In this document: positions 24,721 through 34,238 of the stretch, piece by piece
Position numbering within the stretch: the first letter of the stretch is position 1
How the letters are laid out: every line of letters starts with the position of its first letter
Source: Deltaproteobacteria bacterium
Lineage (GTDB): Bacteria > Desulfobacterota > Desulfobacteria > Desulfobacterales > C00003060
Reading direction: 5' to 3'
Assembly (NCBI GenBank): GCA_016930875.1
Contig: JAFGFW010000202.1
Span: 1-34,544, forward strand
DNA: 34,544 nt
Notes under the pieces: model-generated
Told to the model about the DNA's origin: nothing
Database searches by the model: none
What the model saw: only the letters and a program-made list of their open reading frames with translations
Position numbers and translations under genes: made by a program

Positions 24721-25047
24721 CTATTTGGGGCTCGGGTTGTCGGTTTGCGCCAGGCCTGATACGTTGGCCCTGGCTACCTTGACACGCACCTTCTCGGAGA
24801 TCTCAACCGTTATGACCGTGTCCGTAATTCCAGTGATGCGTCCGTAAAGCCCACCGCTTGTTATGATGCGGTCTCCCTTTTTCAGGTTGCTGATCATCTC
24901 GCGGTGCTTTTTCTGTTTTTTTTGTTGGGGGCGGATCAACAGGAAATAGAATATGACAAACATTAGGATCAGAGGAACAAAGGCCCCAAATCCGCCCTGC
25001 CCCGACGCTTCCCCTCCAGTGCCCATGGCATACGCAATGTCAATCAA
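24721..25047 (-). CDS. yajC: Sec translocon accessory subunit YajC
   Basis: 108-aa single-pass membrane protein that associates with SecDF. The membrane helix (VPLILMFVIFYFLLIRPQQK) is followed by the typical basic stretch and a small cytosolic domain with LKKGDRIITSGGLYGRI. TTG start at 25045-25047 with AAGGAGG at 8 nt, an excellent ribosome site. It is the first gene of the sec block. Confidence 0.94.
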   Translation of the reverse strand: MIDIAYAMGTGGEASGQGGFGAFVPLILMFVIFYFLLIRPQQKKQKKHREMISNLKKGDRIITSGGLYGRITGITDTVITVEISEKVRVKVARANVSGLAQTDNPSPK

Positions 25048-25094
25048 GATAAATACCTCCTTTGTTTTTGGTTATTTGGAAATCGTTTGTCTTC

Positions 25095-25153
25095 GATGCC
25101 CGATGCCCGATGGCTGATACCGGAGGCCCGATGGCTGATGCCTGATGCATCAG
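25095..25153. repeat. Short tandem GATGCCC/GATGGCT repeat
   Basis: Upstream of yajC. Reiterated GATGCCC, CGATGGCTGAT and CTGATGCAT units over about 60 bp with no reading frame of interest; the following bases to 25223 are unremarkable. It is a degenerate short tandem repeat; its effect on yajC expression is unknown. Confidence 0.5.
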
Positions 25154-25223
25154 TCCGCATATTGTAAATTTGTCGTTCCTATCCGGGATCTGGTATCCGG
25201 CATCCTGCATCACCATTTCTGAG

Positions 25224-25910
25224 TCACGATTGTTCCAGCTTCCAATGCATTTCGGCTGTACCGAGTACGCTCGTGATGACGAGCTTAACTTCCTTTGTGT
25301 TATCTCCAATGAACGGGCGGTCACCTTCAGGTATGTCGTAAGGAAACCTTACAGTGTATATTGACTTCCATGGCGTGATATAGGGATAGAAGTGGGGCGT
25401 GACGGCATTATGTCGCTTAACCCGCCTTACTTCAACAGGCGCCACGCGCTCGTCCTTGTCGTTAACCAGATAAAGACTCCACATCGATTTGAACTTGTCA
25501 AAATCATCCCACTTTTTTTCAGGCACAAAGCTTGCCATTAGAAACTCATGGCCAAGGGTAGCAGCGCTGAGTTGGTCTTCCATAAATTGTTTTTTCTCCT
25601 GAGATGTCAGCTTATGCGCCTCTGCGTACTCATCAGCATAAGCACGGCGAAATTCATGTGACTTGAAAGTAGCCGAGACAATGAGCTTTACCTCAAACCC
25701 CCTATATATGCGGGCCTCGCGGCTCCACTTGTCAGAAACGCTTTTGTAAGTCTCTGTATGATAGGGTTTGGAGGATTCAACAAACCGACCCACACTAGTG
25801 CAATTTGCGGTAAACAGCAACAGAATAGCTGCAAGAAAAATGAAGATCTTGGGTTGGCAAAGAGCACAGGTAACGTCTTTCTGGCTTTTCTTAAGATCTT
25901 TGCAATGCAT
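25224..25910 (-). CDS. Putative lipoprotein, unknown function
   Basis: About 228 aa from the ATG at 25908-25910. A hydrophobic segment (IFIFLAAILLLFTANC) follows a basic N-terminus with two cysteines; the last cysteine could be lipidated, although asparagine before it is unusual. The remaining ~190 residues are mostly charged with few hydrophobic stretches, consistent with an exported soluble domain. I do not recognise the family. The start is uncertain: a TTG at 25959-25961 adds 17 residues and no candidate has a well-placed ribosome site. It follows purB on the same strand and may share its transcript. Confidence 0.6.
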   Translation of the reverse strand: MHCKDLKKSQKDVTCALCQPKIFIFLAAILLLFTANCTSVGRFVESSKPYHTETYKSVSDKWSREARIYRGFEVKLIVSATFKSHEFRRAYADEYAEAHKLTSQEKKQFMEDQLSAATLGHEFLMASFVPEKKWDDFDKFKSMWSLYLVNDKDERVAPVEVRRVKRHNAVTPHFYPYITPWKSIYTVRFPYDIPEGDRPFIGDNTKEVKLVITSVLGTAEMHWKLEQS

Positions 25911-26035
25911 CCTTTTTTGTCCGAACACCACGTCAAACCAATATTGAAGCTGAACGCTCAAAGATTAAAGAAAAATTGACGATTGCAAATGGAGCTTATC
26001 AATTTCGTTGAACACAGAGGCTATTGCCTTTAGGT

Positions 26036-27349
26036 TCATTGCACTTTGAGTTTTGAGCTTTCAAAGACACGGGTAAATATGGTATCCACATGTCTCAGTT
26101 GGAAGTCAACATCAAATATTTTTTCAACTTGCTTGTTTCCTAGATGCTTTGCAATTTCAGGATCGTTTTTCACGAGATCCTCAAAATTGTTATTCTCCTT
26201 CCACGCACGCATGGCCTGTTTCTGAACCATCTTGTATGCCTGCTCCCTGCTGACCCCCCCCTTGGCCAAGGCAAGGAGTATCTGCTGCGAAAATATGAGA
26301 CCACGGGTCAGCTCCAAGTTGTGTTGCATCCGTTCAGGATAGAGCACTAGATGGCGGATGATTTCTGTCATGCGGTGCAACATGTAGTCAACAAGAATTG
26401 TGGTGTCCGGGATGATCACTCTCTCCACAGAAGAATGGCTGATGTCGCGCTCGTGCCAAAGGGCTACATTGTTTAATGCTGCAGACGCATTGGAGCGAAC
26501 CAGCCTTGCCAAGCCAGAAAGATTTTCCGATGATATGGGGTTGCGTTTGTGTGGCATGGCCGAAGAGCCTTTTTGTCCTTTTGAGAAATATTCCTCTGCT
26601 TCCGAGACCTCTGTCCTTTGAAGGTGCCGGATTTCCACCGCCATCTTTTCTATTGTCGAGGCTATGATGGCAAGCGTGCAAAAGTACTCGGCATAGCGAT
26701 CCCTTTGGATGATCTGTGTCGATACAGGAGCCGGCTTGAGCCCCAGCTTTCTGCACACACGGGCTTCCACCCTTGGTGAAATACTGGCAAAGGTGCCAAC
26801 AGCCCCTGAAATCTTGCCTACACTGATGGTTTCCAGGGCATGTTCCATTCTCCGGCGGTTTCGCCGCATCTCGTCGTACCAGAGGGCCAACTTCAGGCCG
26901 AAGGTGATGGGTTCGGCATGGATGCCGTGAGATCGGCCCACCATAACGGTGTTCTTATGTGTCAATGCCTTTTTCTTCAGGGTGGCCAGCAGAAGGTCAC
27001 AGTCCTTTAAGATAATTTTAGATGCCTGCCGCAGTCTGACCGCCATTGCCGTATCCAGAATATCCGAGGACGTGAGCCCAAAGTGGACATACCGTGCGTC
27101 CTGGCCAACGCTTTCTGCCACATTGGTTAAAAAGGCAATCACATCGTGCTTGGTCTCGGCCTCAATAGACTCGATCCTTTCAATGGAAAAGCGCGCTTTG
27201 TTGCGGATATTTTGCGCGGCCTTCTTCGGGATTTCACCCATTCCGGCCAAGGCCTCACAAACAAGAAGCTCGACCTCAAGCCAGGTCTGGAACTTGTTTT
27301 CTTCCGTCCATATGCGGCCCATGGACTGCCGGGTATATCTCTTAATCAT
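26036..27349 (-). CDS. purB: Adenylosuccinate lyase
   Basis: 437-aa purine enzyme that cleaves SAICAR and adenylosuccinate to release fumarate. The fumarase/aspartase signature [11 protein letters not shown] is at 261-271 with the catalytic serine, and RSHGIHAEP at 139-147 carries the general-acid histidine (His141). TSSDILDT at 93-100 is also typical. ATG at 27347-27349 with GGAA 8 nt upstream. Length and motifs are normal. Confidence 0.96.
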   Translation of the reverse strand: MIKRYTRQSMGRIWTEENKFQTWLEVELLVCEALAGMGEIPKKAAQNIRNKARFSIERIESIEAETKHDVIAFLTNVAESVGQDARYVHFGLTSSDILDTAMAVRLRQASKIILKDCDLLLATLKKKALTHKNTVMVGRSHGIHAEPITFGLKLALWYDEMRRNRRRMEHALETISVGKISGAVGTFASISPRVEARVCRKLGLKPAPVSTQIIQRDRYAEYFCTLAIIASTIEKMAVEIRHLQRTEVSEAEEYFSKGQKGSSAMPHKRNPISSENLSGLARLVRSNASAALNNVALWHERDISHSSVERVIIPDTTILVDYMLHRMTEIIRHLVLYPERMQHNLELTRGLIFSQQILLALAKGGVSREQAYKMVQKQAMRAWKENNNFEDLVKNDPEIAKHLGNKQVEKIFDVDFQLRHVDTIFTRVFESSKLKVQ

Positions 27350-27473
27350 TGCTCGTTCCGTTGATGAGCCAGACAGGATCTATAGGATCTTATAGATTTT
27401 GTTGCCTGTCAGTATTCTGACGCCAGTCCGGATGGAATGTTGGAATACTGGAGTTTTATTCGCCTTCGCCGGA

Positions 27474-27662
27474 ATACCCCGCAGCGCACCGTCGCCCAAG
27501 CTATGGCGCGTCGGCGACTTGCTGCAGGGATGAAAGGCAAGGCGAACCGCGCCGAAGCTCGTTAGAGCAAAGGCGGGTTTTTGGCTACGGCGAAATTCCG
27601 CTTTGATACCCCGCAGCGCACCGTCGCCCAAGCTATGGCGCGTCGGCGACTTGCTGCGGGGA
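27474..27662. repeat. Pair of 57-bp direct repeats upstream of purB
   Basis: Copy 1 (27474-27530) and copy 2 (27606-27662) differ at one base (GCTGCAGGGA versus GCTGCGGGGA). Each contains an internal hairpin, GTCGCC...GGCGAC. They are 132 bp apart, within the 27350-27668 gap that has no believable gene. They look like REP-type dispersed repeats. Copy 2 ends a few bases from the stop of the LysM-like gene, so it may also serve as its 3' hairpin. Confidence 0.75.
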
Positions 27663-27668
27663 GCTTCA

Positions 27669-28418
27669 TTATTGCTCGGCGGGTAACCACAAGGTTTCAC
27701 CATCGAACTCGATCCGGTTAACATCTTTGTAATCGATCCGGTCTAATAGGGCATATATATAACCCATATTGTAGATGACAACTTTGGTCAATGGATATAT
27801 CAGGTCAAGATCTGTTTCGAGTTTCCCATTTTTCAGATTGAATATGTACACCATATGTTCGGAAAATTTCAATATCTTGCCAACGCCGGAACTACGTCCG
27901 AAATGGTCCGGTTCATCAGCCAGGGGGGAAAGCTGTATCGCCTTGTGTTCGTAATAATCCTTGAGAAGTCGGAAGTGAATATCCCATATGTTGTCACTTG
28001 GCTGAACCACATGAATCCCATATTCGCCGATCTTCTCTTGCGCGGCTCCGGTTTCCAGATCTGTTTCGAGGATTTCCCCCTGCTTGAGTTGGATCTCATC
28101 CAGGATCTTTTTCATTCGAACAGTTTTGTCTCCGACCTTGATAGATTCATCTGACTTCACAATCATATCAATGCTCTTGTCAATGCCATATGGCGCTTTG
28201 CGCTCTTTCATCAGTTCACTCAGAGCCTTGTCGCTTTCCTCTTTCAGCTTGCCATAGTCAATGATTTTTTCGGGAGGAATCAGCGCCCTTTTTTTCGCTG
28301 GTGAAACAGGCACACCCTCGGGGTGTTTTACGAGTTGTTCGCCTTGCCTGGAAACAAACCAAAATCCACCTGCAATCAGGACAATACAGCAGGCGGCTAT
28401 GATGAGATACTTACGCAT
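27669..28418 (-). CDS. Membrane-anchored LysM-like protein
   Basis: 249 aa. One N-terminal transmembrane helix or uncleaved signal (MRKYLIIAACCIVLIAGGFW), then an extracytoplasmic region. Residues about 134-195 resemble a LysM peptidoglycan-binding module: IHVVQPSDNIWDIHFRLLKD is close to the usual VxPGDNxWxI start. The C-terminal ~50 residues (NRIEFDGETLWLPAEQ at the end) have no clear assignment. I cannot name a precise function; attachment to the cell wall is plausible. Confidence 0.55.
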   Translation of the reverse strand: MRKYLIIAACCIVLIAGGFWFVSRQGEQLVKHPEGVPVSPAKKRALIPPEKIIDYGKLKEESDKALSELMKERKAPYGIDKSIDMIVKSDESIKVGDKTVRMKKILDEIQLKQGEILETDLETGAAQEKIGEYGIHVVQPSDNIWDIHFRLLKDYYEHKAIQLSPLADEPDHFGRSSGVGKILKFSEHMVYIFNLKNGKLETDLDLIYPLTKVVIYNMGYIYALLDRIDYKDVNRIEFDGETLWLPAEQ

Positions 28419-28546
28419 TTGTCACATTAGTTCAAGTCAGGGTATTGTTCCGGCTTGCCAATGATTTTATGCATGGGCTAGTTACAAGATTACACAATTG
28501 GTGTCAACACTAATCAAGGTAACTCCAAATGCGAGATTCGGGATGC
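28419..28546. other. Intergenic, nothing recognised
   Basis: 128 bp between the LysM-like gene and the phospholipase-like gene. Probably contains the promoter for the LysM-like gene, but no consensus was convincing. Confidence 0.35.
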
Positions 28547-29425
28547 TTACAGTCTTTGCAAACCGGCATTGACGCAATCAAGCGCGTCGGAAGCAACTCC
28601 TTCTACGAGTGCTTGTATGGTCCCGGAAAAGGTTCCGCCATCAGTCAGAGCGCTCAAATCAAGCCTGTCCATAATCGGAAAGTTCTCGATTCGAACCATT
28701 TCGGGATAGAACAAACTGGACCATGTCTCCATGCGCCCTCGCACAAGTCTGTCAGACAGATTCACAATGTGGTATAAGGCTCTCACAGTAAATAGTCTCA
28801 TGAAAAGACCTTGTTGTCTGTGAGCCCTCCTGAGAGCGCCCAAAAGACAAGGGTGCAGAGGGCAGGTATCTTGCGTCAAATGTGTGAGATAAAAGAGGAA
28901 CAGGTAATCCTCCGTGGGACGATCCACGCTCACCATGCTTTCCAATTGAAAGCATCTGGGATGGAGGTCAAGCTCCCGCAACAGGACCATATCGATCAGC
29001 GTCTCAAACTGCCGGTGCGTTGCCATAGCAGGGTTGCTTCCTTGATTCCACTTTGTCGTGTAATGGTCGATAACTCCGTGAATGATACGATCGCTGACCG
29101 TATGTGTAACAACACCTGCGGCAAATGCCAGTTTCAAGGGCCATCTGCAAGGGTTGGCCTTAATGGCATCAAATAAGCCTAAGGCCGTTTCGTCATTTTT
29201 GGCAGTTTTTTTCGAGTGAAGGGCCTGAGAGATCTTGACGTAGTCTTCTTTGGGAATTTTTCGCAAGGGAGCTATATCGTAAGCGAAGGCGTCCGGCAGT
29301 ATTGCTCCGAGAAAAAAGGCCCGCATGTTTTTTTCAAGCACCTGGGTCAACAGTTTTTGCCGGGATTCTTTCAACCGGGTCAAGACATCTTGAGCTATCA
29401 GGATATGTGTCAGTTCCTTGGGCAT
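28547..29425 (-). CDS. Zinc-dependent phospholipase C family protein
   Basis: 292 aa. The start MPKELTHILIAQDVLTRL is characteristic of the Zn_dep_PLPC family, with further histidine/aspartate clusters that could bind zinc: FLGAILPDAFAYD, VVTHTVSDRIIHGVIDHYTT and FYLTHLTQDTCPLHPC. No signal peptide is visible, so it may be cytosolic and not a secreted phospholipase. It is divergent from the MFS gene, starting 42 bp from it. No ribosome site is evident before the ATG. Confidence 0.7.
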   Translation of the reverse strand: MPKELTHILIAQDVLTRLKESRQKLLTQVLEKNMRAFFLGAILPDAFAYDIAPLRKIPKEDYVKISQALHSKKTAKNDETALGLFDAIKANPCRWPLKLAFAAGVVTHTVSDRIIHGVIDHYTTKWNQGSNPAMATHRQFETLIDMVLLRELDLHPRCFQLESMVSVDRPTEDYLFLFYLTHLTQDTCPLHPCLLGALRRAHRQQGLFMRLFTVRALYHIVNLSDRLVRGRMETWSSLFYPEMVRIENFPIMDRLDLSALTDGGTFSGTIQALVEGVASDALDCVNAGLQRL

Positions 29426-29467
29426 TGGTTATTAGGCACCGGTTATTGGGATATCACGGAGCCGTAG

Positions 29468-30772
29468 ATGAGTTCAACAAGAAAACGGGTAATCTTCAGT
29501 TGGTGCATGTATGACTGGGCCAACTCGGCCTTTGCCACGAGTGTGCTGGCAGCTATCCTTCCGGTCTATTTTGCCTCACTGGTGCCTGAGGGCGGCGTCA
29601 CATTACGGTGTGGCCCATTAAGCTTTCCAACATCGGCAAGCGGGCTCTGGGCGTACAGCGTCTCCTTTTCAGTGCTTTTGACAGCCCTATGCGCGCCGGT
29701 CCTTGGAGCATTGGCTGATTTTTCAAGTTCCAAGAAGAAATTCCTTTTCGGCTTCACCTATGCTGGGGCTTTCTTCACATTATTTCTGTATTTGGTTCAA
29801 GAAGGGGACTGGCTGTTTTGCCTTATCCTCCTTGTGGCGGGTAACATAGGATTTGCCGGTAGCATGCCCTTATATAATGCTTTTTTGCCTGAAGTGGCCG
29901 TTAGAGAGGAAATAGACTGGGTTTCGGGCAAGGGCTATGCCTTTGGATACGCTGGCGGAGGGCTTTTGCTGGCCCTGCACGTGCTGATGATTACTCATCA
30001 TGATGCTTTTGGAATACCCGATAGGTCGATGAGCATTCGCATATGCCTTGCCTCCGTGGGGATCTGGTGGGGGCTTTTTGCTGTGCCGCTTTTTCTTTGG
30101 GTCCCGGAGACAAGACGTTTGCATGATAAGCCACAGGGCTTCTCTTATCTTAGGTACGGCTTTGCTCGCTTTTTCAGGACACTACGCTGTTTTCGAAAAT
30201 ATCGGGATCTGCTGTGGTTTCTTGTCGCCTTCCTTATTTATAATGATGGCATTCAAACGGTGATTATGATGGCAGCTATCTTTGGCAAGACCGCCCTTGG
30301 CCTTGACACGGGTACCCTGATCGGCGCCCTTCTGATGACACAGCTAATCGCACTGCCAGGGGCTCTTGTGTTTGCAAGGCTGGCTCAACGCATCCGGGCC
30401 CAAGGCGCCATCATGGTCACATTGGTATTGTGGGTCGGCATTGTGACATACGCCTATTTCCTGAGAAGCGCTTTAGAATTCTGGATACTCGGTGGGCTTG
30501 TGGGTCTGATATTAGGTGGTAGTCAGGCCATCAGCCGATCCCTTTACGGGCAGTTGATTCCAAAGGATAGAGCAGCAGAGTTCTTCGGGTTTTTTGCCAT
30601 CAGCTCAAAGTTCGCCTCCATATTTGGCCCCCTGGTCTTTGGGCTGGTTACGGACTTTTCTGAAAACCCGCGAAACGCCATTGTTTCATTGGTCCTGTTC
30701 TTTGTGGTGGGGATGATCCTGTTGAGCCGGGTTGACATGGAGAGGGGACGGCTTCAGGCCACCAGAGATTAG
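29468..30772 (+). CDS. MFS transporter, Atg22/UMF1 type
   Basis: 434 aa with about 12 transmembrane segments. The N-terminal SWCMYDWANSAFATSVL is the hallmark of the UMF1/Atg22-like family, and SGKGYAFGYAGGGLLL is another of its motifs. Family members are proposed to export amino acids or other metabolites; the substrate is not predictable. GGAG lies 6 nt before the ATG. Intact and of normal length. Confidence 0.88.
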   Translation: MSSTRKRVIFSWCMYDWANSAFATSVLAAILPVYFASLVPEGGVTLRCGPLSFPTSASGLWAYSVSFSVLLTALCAPVLGALADFSSSKKKFLFGFTYAGAFFTLFLYLVQEGDWLFCLILLVAGNIGFAGSMPLYNAFLPEVAVREEIDWVSGKGYAFGYAGGGLLLALHVLMITHHDAFGIPDRSMSIRICLASVGIWWGLFAVPLFLWVPETRRLHDKPQGFSYLRYGFARFFRTLRCFRKYRDLLWFLVAFLIYNDGIQTVIMMAAIFGKTALGLDTGTLIGALLMTQLIALPGALVFARLAQRIRAQGAIMVTLVLWVGIVTYAYFLRSALEFWILGGLVGLILGGSQAISRSLYGQLIPKDRAAEFFGFFAISSKFASIFGPLVFGLVTDFSENPRNAIVSLVLFFVVGMILLSRVDMERGRLQATRD

Positions 30773-30872
30773 GCCATGAAGTGTGTACTAATGTGAAATC
30801 CCTAATCACAGGAAATATAGTCCATTATCCTTCTTCATCCAGAGAAGGGACAACTATTTGTTCTCCCTCTGA

Positions 30873-31154
30873 GTTTCTAGAATTCTGGGTTGGTTTCGCA
30901 ATGCGGGTTTGAAGGAATCCACGATCCACACCTTCGTAGGCGACATTCATGCCCCGCTAGGTGATGATATTCGCAGTGCCTTGATATCACTGATTGAGAT
31001 GCGCTGGGGGGAGCCGCAGCCGGAGGTGACACACGACGATTGGGTGGAATATCAGCGACTCTGCCGACCAGAGTCTCCGGATTTCATCTTGAATCTTCCA
31101 GACTACTGCGGCTTTTTTACCTATTCGATGTTCCATGGCAAGGTCGCCAAATAA
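30873..31154 (+). pseudogene. Probable 3' remnant of a SAM methyltransferase
   Basis: Open from a stop at 30870-30872 to TAA at 31152-31154. The translation includes WFRNAGLKESTIHTFVGDIH, then EMRWGEPQPEV and CRPESPDFILNLPDYCGFFT, followed by YSMFHGKVAK. This resembles the C-terminal third of class I methyltransferases, where WFxxAGL, MRWG and the SPDFILNLPDYYxFFTYS segments occur. The SAM-binding N-terminal part is absent and there is no ATG with a ribosome site. It may be a decaying gene. Confidence 0.42.
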
Positions 31155-31781
31155 AGCGTCCGAAAGGCGGAAGTCATGGTTGTCCGGTTGTCCACATGAA
31201 TGAGGATTTAACGAGATCTAGACCTCTTGTTGGTGCATTGGAAGGATGGAAAAACTGGGCAAATTGATATTATCGCACTGCGTGTGTCAAAAGCGAAAAG
31301 TGCACACGGCACTTTTTGCTACCTTGATCAGGCAGAAACCGTGCAGCTAGACGCGTTGAGACGCTTCTTTCGTAAATCTGATTCCAAGTGGCATTTTTTA
31401 TATTTTTTGCCACTTCCACACCAACACAGATCGTTTCGCCCCAGTTTTGGTATTTCCTTCGGTTGATTGCTTAACCCCAACAACTTACTAAAAAGTTTCA
31501 CAAGCACTCCTTTAGACTACCCAAGAACCAGGGTTGTCTTGGGCCCATCAAAGACTGAATCAAGATTACTTTTTAAATATAACAGTCCTATGGATGCGAG
31601 GCAACCCCCAAAATGGCTCTTCTGTCAATAGCACTTCAATGTGTCCGTTTTGTGAATTGGTGTGGCACATCGCCTTGCAACCAAAGACGGGTCCTATCCA
31701 TCCAACCATTTGGAAAGGCCAGGTTGTTGTGATATGCAAATGCGTGTGGGCCTTTTTTTTGTGTAATGGGAGGATCATCCA
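31155..31781. other. Degenerate stretch with an unassigned 79-codon frame
   Basis: No recognisable gene. A frame at 31227-31466 (plus strand, TTG start; VHWKDGKTGQIDIIALRVSK near its beginning) is smooth enough to be a gene remnant, but I do not know the family. Near the right end, AAAGGCC (31714-31720) pairs with GGCCTTT (31749-31755) and is followed by T-rich sequence to 31760, a possible terminator or attenuator ending 21 bp before the histidine kinase start. Confidence 0.35.
31714..31760 (+). terminator. Possible terminator upstream of the histidine kinase
   Basis: A 7-bp stem AAAGGCC/GGCCTTT with a 28-nt loop and eight T at 31753-31760. The long loop makes it a weak candidate. It could isolate the kinase gene from upstream transcription or act as an attenuator in its leader. 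Confidence 0.35.
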
Positions 31782-34238
31782 ATGGTTAGAAAACCAACCT
31801 ATGAAGAATTGGAACAAAGGGTCAAGAAATTAGAAAAAGAAGCGGCTCAGCGCATGTTGATGGATCAAAAGGTCATAAACGCTGAGGGAGAAAGTGCGAT
31901 CCTTGACACCTTGGCAGAACACGTGATCCATCAAGATCTGACCATGAAGATCCTTTGGGCAAATCGCGCTGCATGTGAGTCAGCAGGCAAGGAGCGTGAA
32001 GAAATTTTGGGACGCTACTGTTACGAGATATGGCCGCAACGCGAAGATCCTTGTCCTGGCTGCTCAGTCCTAAAAGCTATCGAGACTGGGGAGCCCCAAG
32101 AAGTAGAGATGTTTACACCAGATGGAAGGGCGTGGTTCATTCAAGGCCATCCATTACAAGACGACAATGACAATATTGTGGGGGGCATTGAAGTCAAACT
32201 GGAAATCACCAAGCGCAAGCAGGCCGAGGAGTCGGTACAGAAAGCTCATCACAAATTGGAACAACGAGTCAGGGAGCGCACTGCCGAGTTTGTCAAAGCG
32301 AATGAGCAACTTAAGCTGGAGATAGAAGAGCGCAAGCGTGCAGAGGAAGGACTGCGTAAATACAAAAGCATAATCTCAACAGTTAACGATCCTATGTCAT
32401 TTATTGATAGAAACTACATCTACAGAACGATAAATGAAGCCTATGTCCGTGTTTTCAATACATCACGCGAGGAAATCACAGAGCGTTCTGTGGCAGAAAT
32501 GATGGGTAAGGATGCATTTGACAATCAGATTAAAGGCTACCTTGACGAATGTCTCGGAGGTAAAGAGGTTCATTATCAGGATTGGTTTGATTTTCCAGAT
32601 GGCAAAAGACGATTTATGGATATGAGCTACTATCCATACGTTGAGAAGGACGGCACAGTTTCGGGTGCAGTTGTTTATGGACGTGACATGACAGAGCTTG
32701 AATTGGCAAGATCGGCTCTGAGTCGTGCCAATTTGGAACTTAACCAGGTTTTCAATTCATCAATACCATTGTGCATGATCGACAAAGATTACAACTTGCA
32801 ACGTTTAAACAAAACACTATGCAGGCTCTTCGGGCTTAATGAGGAGACAATTCATGGCCAGAAATGTCATGAGGTTTTACAGACACCCTTGTGTAATACC
32901 CCGAAATGCCCAATGAAACAGATCATCTTGGGCAATGCCGTTAGAGAATATGAATTCAAGAAGGAACTGGATTCGGGTATCACAATTTTCTGTTTGATTA
33001 CAGCAAACCCATTAGAAGGAAATGAAGGTGAATGCCTGGGCATTGTCGAGAGCTTCATGGACGTCACTCAGTTTAATCAAGCAAAAGAAGAAAAAAACAA
33101 ACTCGAAGCGCGACTCCAACAAATAGAAAGGCTGGAAGCCATAGGCACTCTCGCCGGTGGCATGGCCCATGACTTTAACAACTTGCTGATGGTTGCACAG
33201 GGGAATGTCTCCTTGATGCTCTATGACATTGATTCAAAACATCCTCATTACGAAAGCCTAAAGGATATTGAGAAGCAAATCAAGAATGGAGCCACACTGA
33301 CCAGACAGCTCCTTGGATATGCCAGGAAAGGAAAATATGATGTTAGGCCTATCAACCTGAACGAGATGGTGGAAGAGACTTCTGACAGCTTTGGCAGAAC
33401 AAGAAAGAACACCACGATTCATCTAGAACTTGCAGAGGACTTATTTGCAGTGGAGGCCGATCAGGGTCAGATTGAGCAGGTTCTGTTAAATTTTTGTGTG
33501 AACGCTACCGACGCTATGCCTGGCGGTGGGGATCTCACTTTGAAGACCAAGAATGCATCCCATGAGGACATGAACGACAAGTTCTATGATCCAAAGCCTG
33601 GCAACTACGTTTTGTTAGCGGTCACTGATACAGGTGCAGGCATGGACAAAGAAACCCAGGAGCGTATTTTTGACCCCTTTTTTACGACCAAGGAGATGCG
33701 CAGAGGCACAGGGCTCGGTTTGGCTTCAGCCTATGGCATCGTAAAGGGTCATGGCGGTTACATTGAGGCTGAATCTGAAATAGGATATGGAACTACTTTC
33801 AGCATATACTTGCCTGCAACGGAAAAGAAGGTCGAGAAGAGTGTCCTGGTTGATGAGCAAATCACCAAGGGAACCGAGACGATTTTGCTCGTTGACGATG
33901 AAGAAATGGTCTTGAATATAGGCGTTCAAATGCTCAACAGATTTGGTTACACAGTCCTTGATGCCAAAGGCGGCAGAGAGGCAGTTGAGATCTATCAAGC
34001 AAACAAAGACAAGATTGATATGGTCATTCTTGATATGATCATGCCGGACATAGGTGGTGGCGAAGCCTATGATCGCATTAAAGAGATTAACCCCGAGGTG
34101 AAGGTTCTTCTTTCAAGCGGGTACAGCATAGACAGTGAAGCAAAGGACATCCTGGCACGCGGCTGCGATGGTTTCATACAGAAGCCCTTTACCATGAAAG
34201 AGCTGTCTCAAAGCGTAAGGGAAGTCCTGGGCAAGTAA
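31782..34238 (+). CDS. Hybrid sensor histidine kinase with PAS domains
   Basis: 818 aa, probably cytosolic because no membrane segment is visible. Order: short coiled coil (1-30), PAS 1 (about 35-145), coiled coil (150-195), PAS 2 (195-310), PAS 3 (315-435), HisKA with the phospho-accepting histidine His463 in GGMAHDFNNLL, HATPase (N box FCVNATDAMP around 571-580, DTGAGMD at 616-622, GTGLGLASAYG at 643-653), and a C-terminal receiver (ILLVDDEE from 701; phospho-acceptor Asp751 in ILDMIMP; Lys801). PAS 1 and PAS 3 have cysteine sets (Cys80, Cys91, Cys94; Cys362, Cys371, Cys376). GGGAGG lies 8 nt before the ATG. No adjacent regulator identifies its signal or output. Confidence 0.93.
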   Translation: MVRKPTYEELEQRVKKLEKEAAQRMLMDQKVINAEGESAILDTLAEHVIHQDLTMKILWANRAACESAGKEREEILGRYCYEIWPQREDPCPGCSVLKAIETGEPQEVEMFTPDGRAWFIQGHPLQDDNDNIVGGIEVKLEITKRKQAEESVQKAHHKLEQRVRERTAEFVKANEQLKLEIEERKRAEEGLRKYKSIISTVNDPMSFIDRNYIYRTINEAYVRVFNTSREEITERSVAEMMGKDAFDNQIKGYLDECLGGKEVHYQDWFDFPDGKRRFMDMSYYPYVEKDGTVSGAVVYGRDMTELELARSALSRANLELNQVFNSSIPLCMIDKDYNLQRLNKTLCRLFGLNEETIHGQKCHEVLQTPLCNTPKCPMKQIILGNAVREYEFKKELDSGITIFCLITANPLEGNEGECLGIVESFMDVTQFNQAKEEKNKLEARLQQIERLEAIGTLAGGMAHDFNNLLMVAQGNVSLMLYDIDSKHPHYESLKDIEKQIKNGATLTRQLLGYARKGKYDVRPINLNEMVEETSDSFGRTRKNTTIHLELAEDLFAVEADQGQIEQVLLNFCVNATDAMPGGGDLTLKTKNASHEDMNDKFYDPKPGNYVLLAVTDTGAGMDKETQERIFDPFFTTKEMRRGTGLGLASAYGIVKGHGGYIEAESEIGYGTTFSIYLPATEKKVEKSVLVDEQITKGTETILLVDDEEMVLNIGVQMLNRFGYTVLDAKGGREAVEIYQANKDKIDMVILDMIMPDIGGGEAYDRIKEINPEVKVLLSSGYSIDSEAKDILARGCDGFIQKPFTMKELSQSVREVLGK

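Noticed and set aside
27380-27724. 114-codon open frame on the minus strand with a repeated KSPTRHSLGDGALRGI segment
   Set aside because: The repeated peptide is just the translation of the two 57-bp DNA repeats; the frame overlaps the LysM-like gene end and has no ribosome site.
31534-31833. 99-codon plus-strand frame upstream of the kinase
   Set aside because: Low-complexity, no family features, overlaps the kinase start in another frame.
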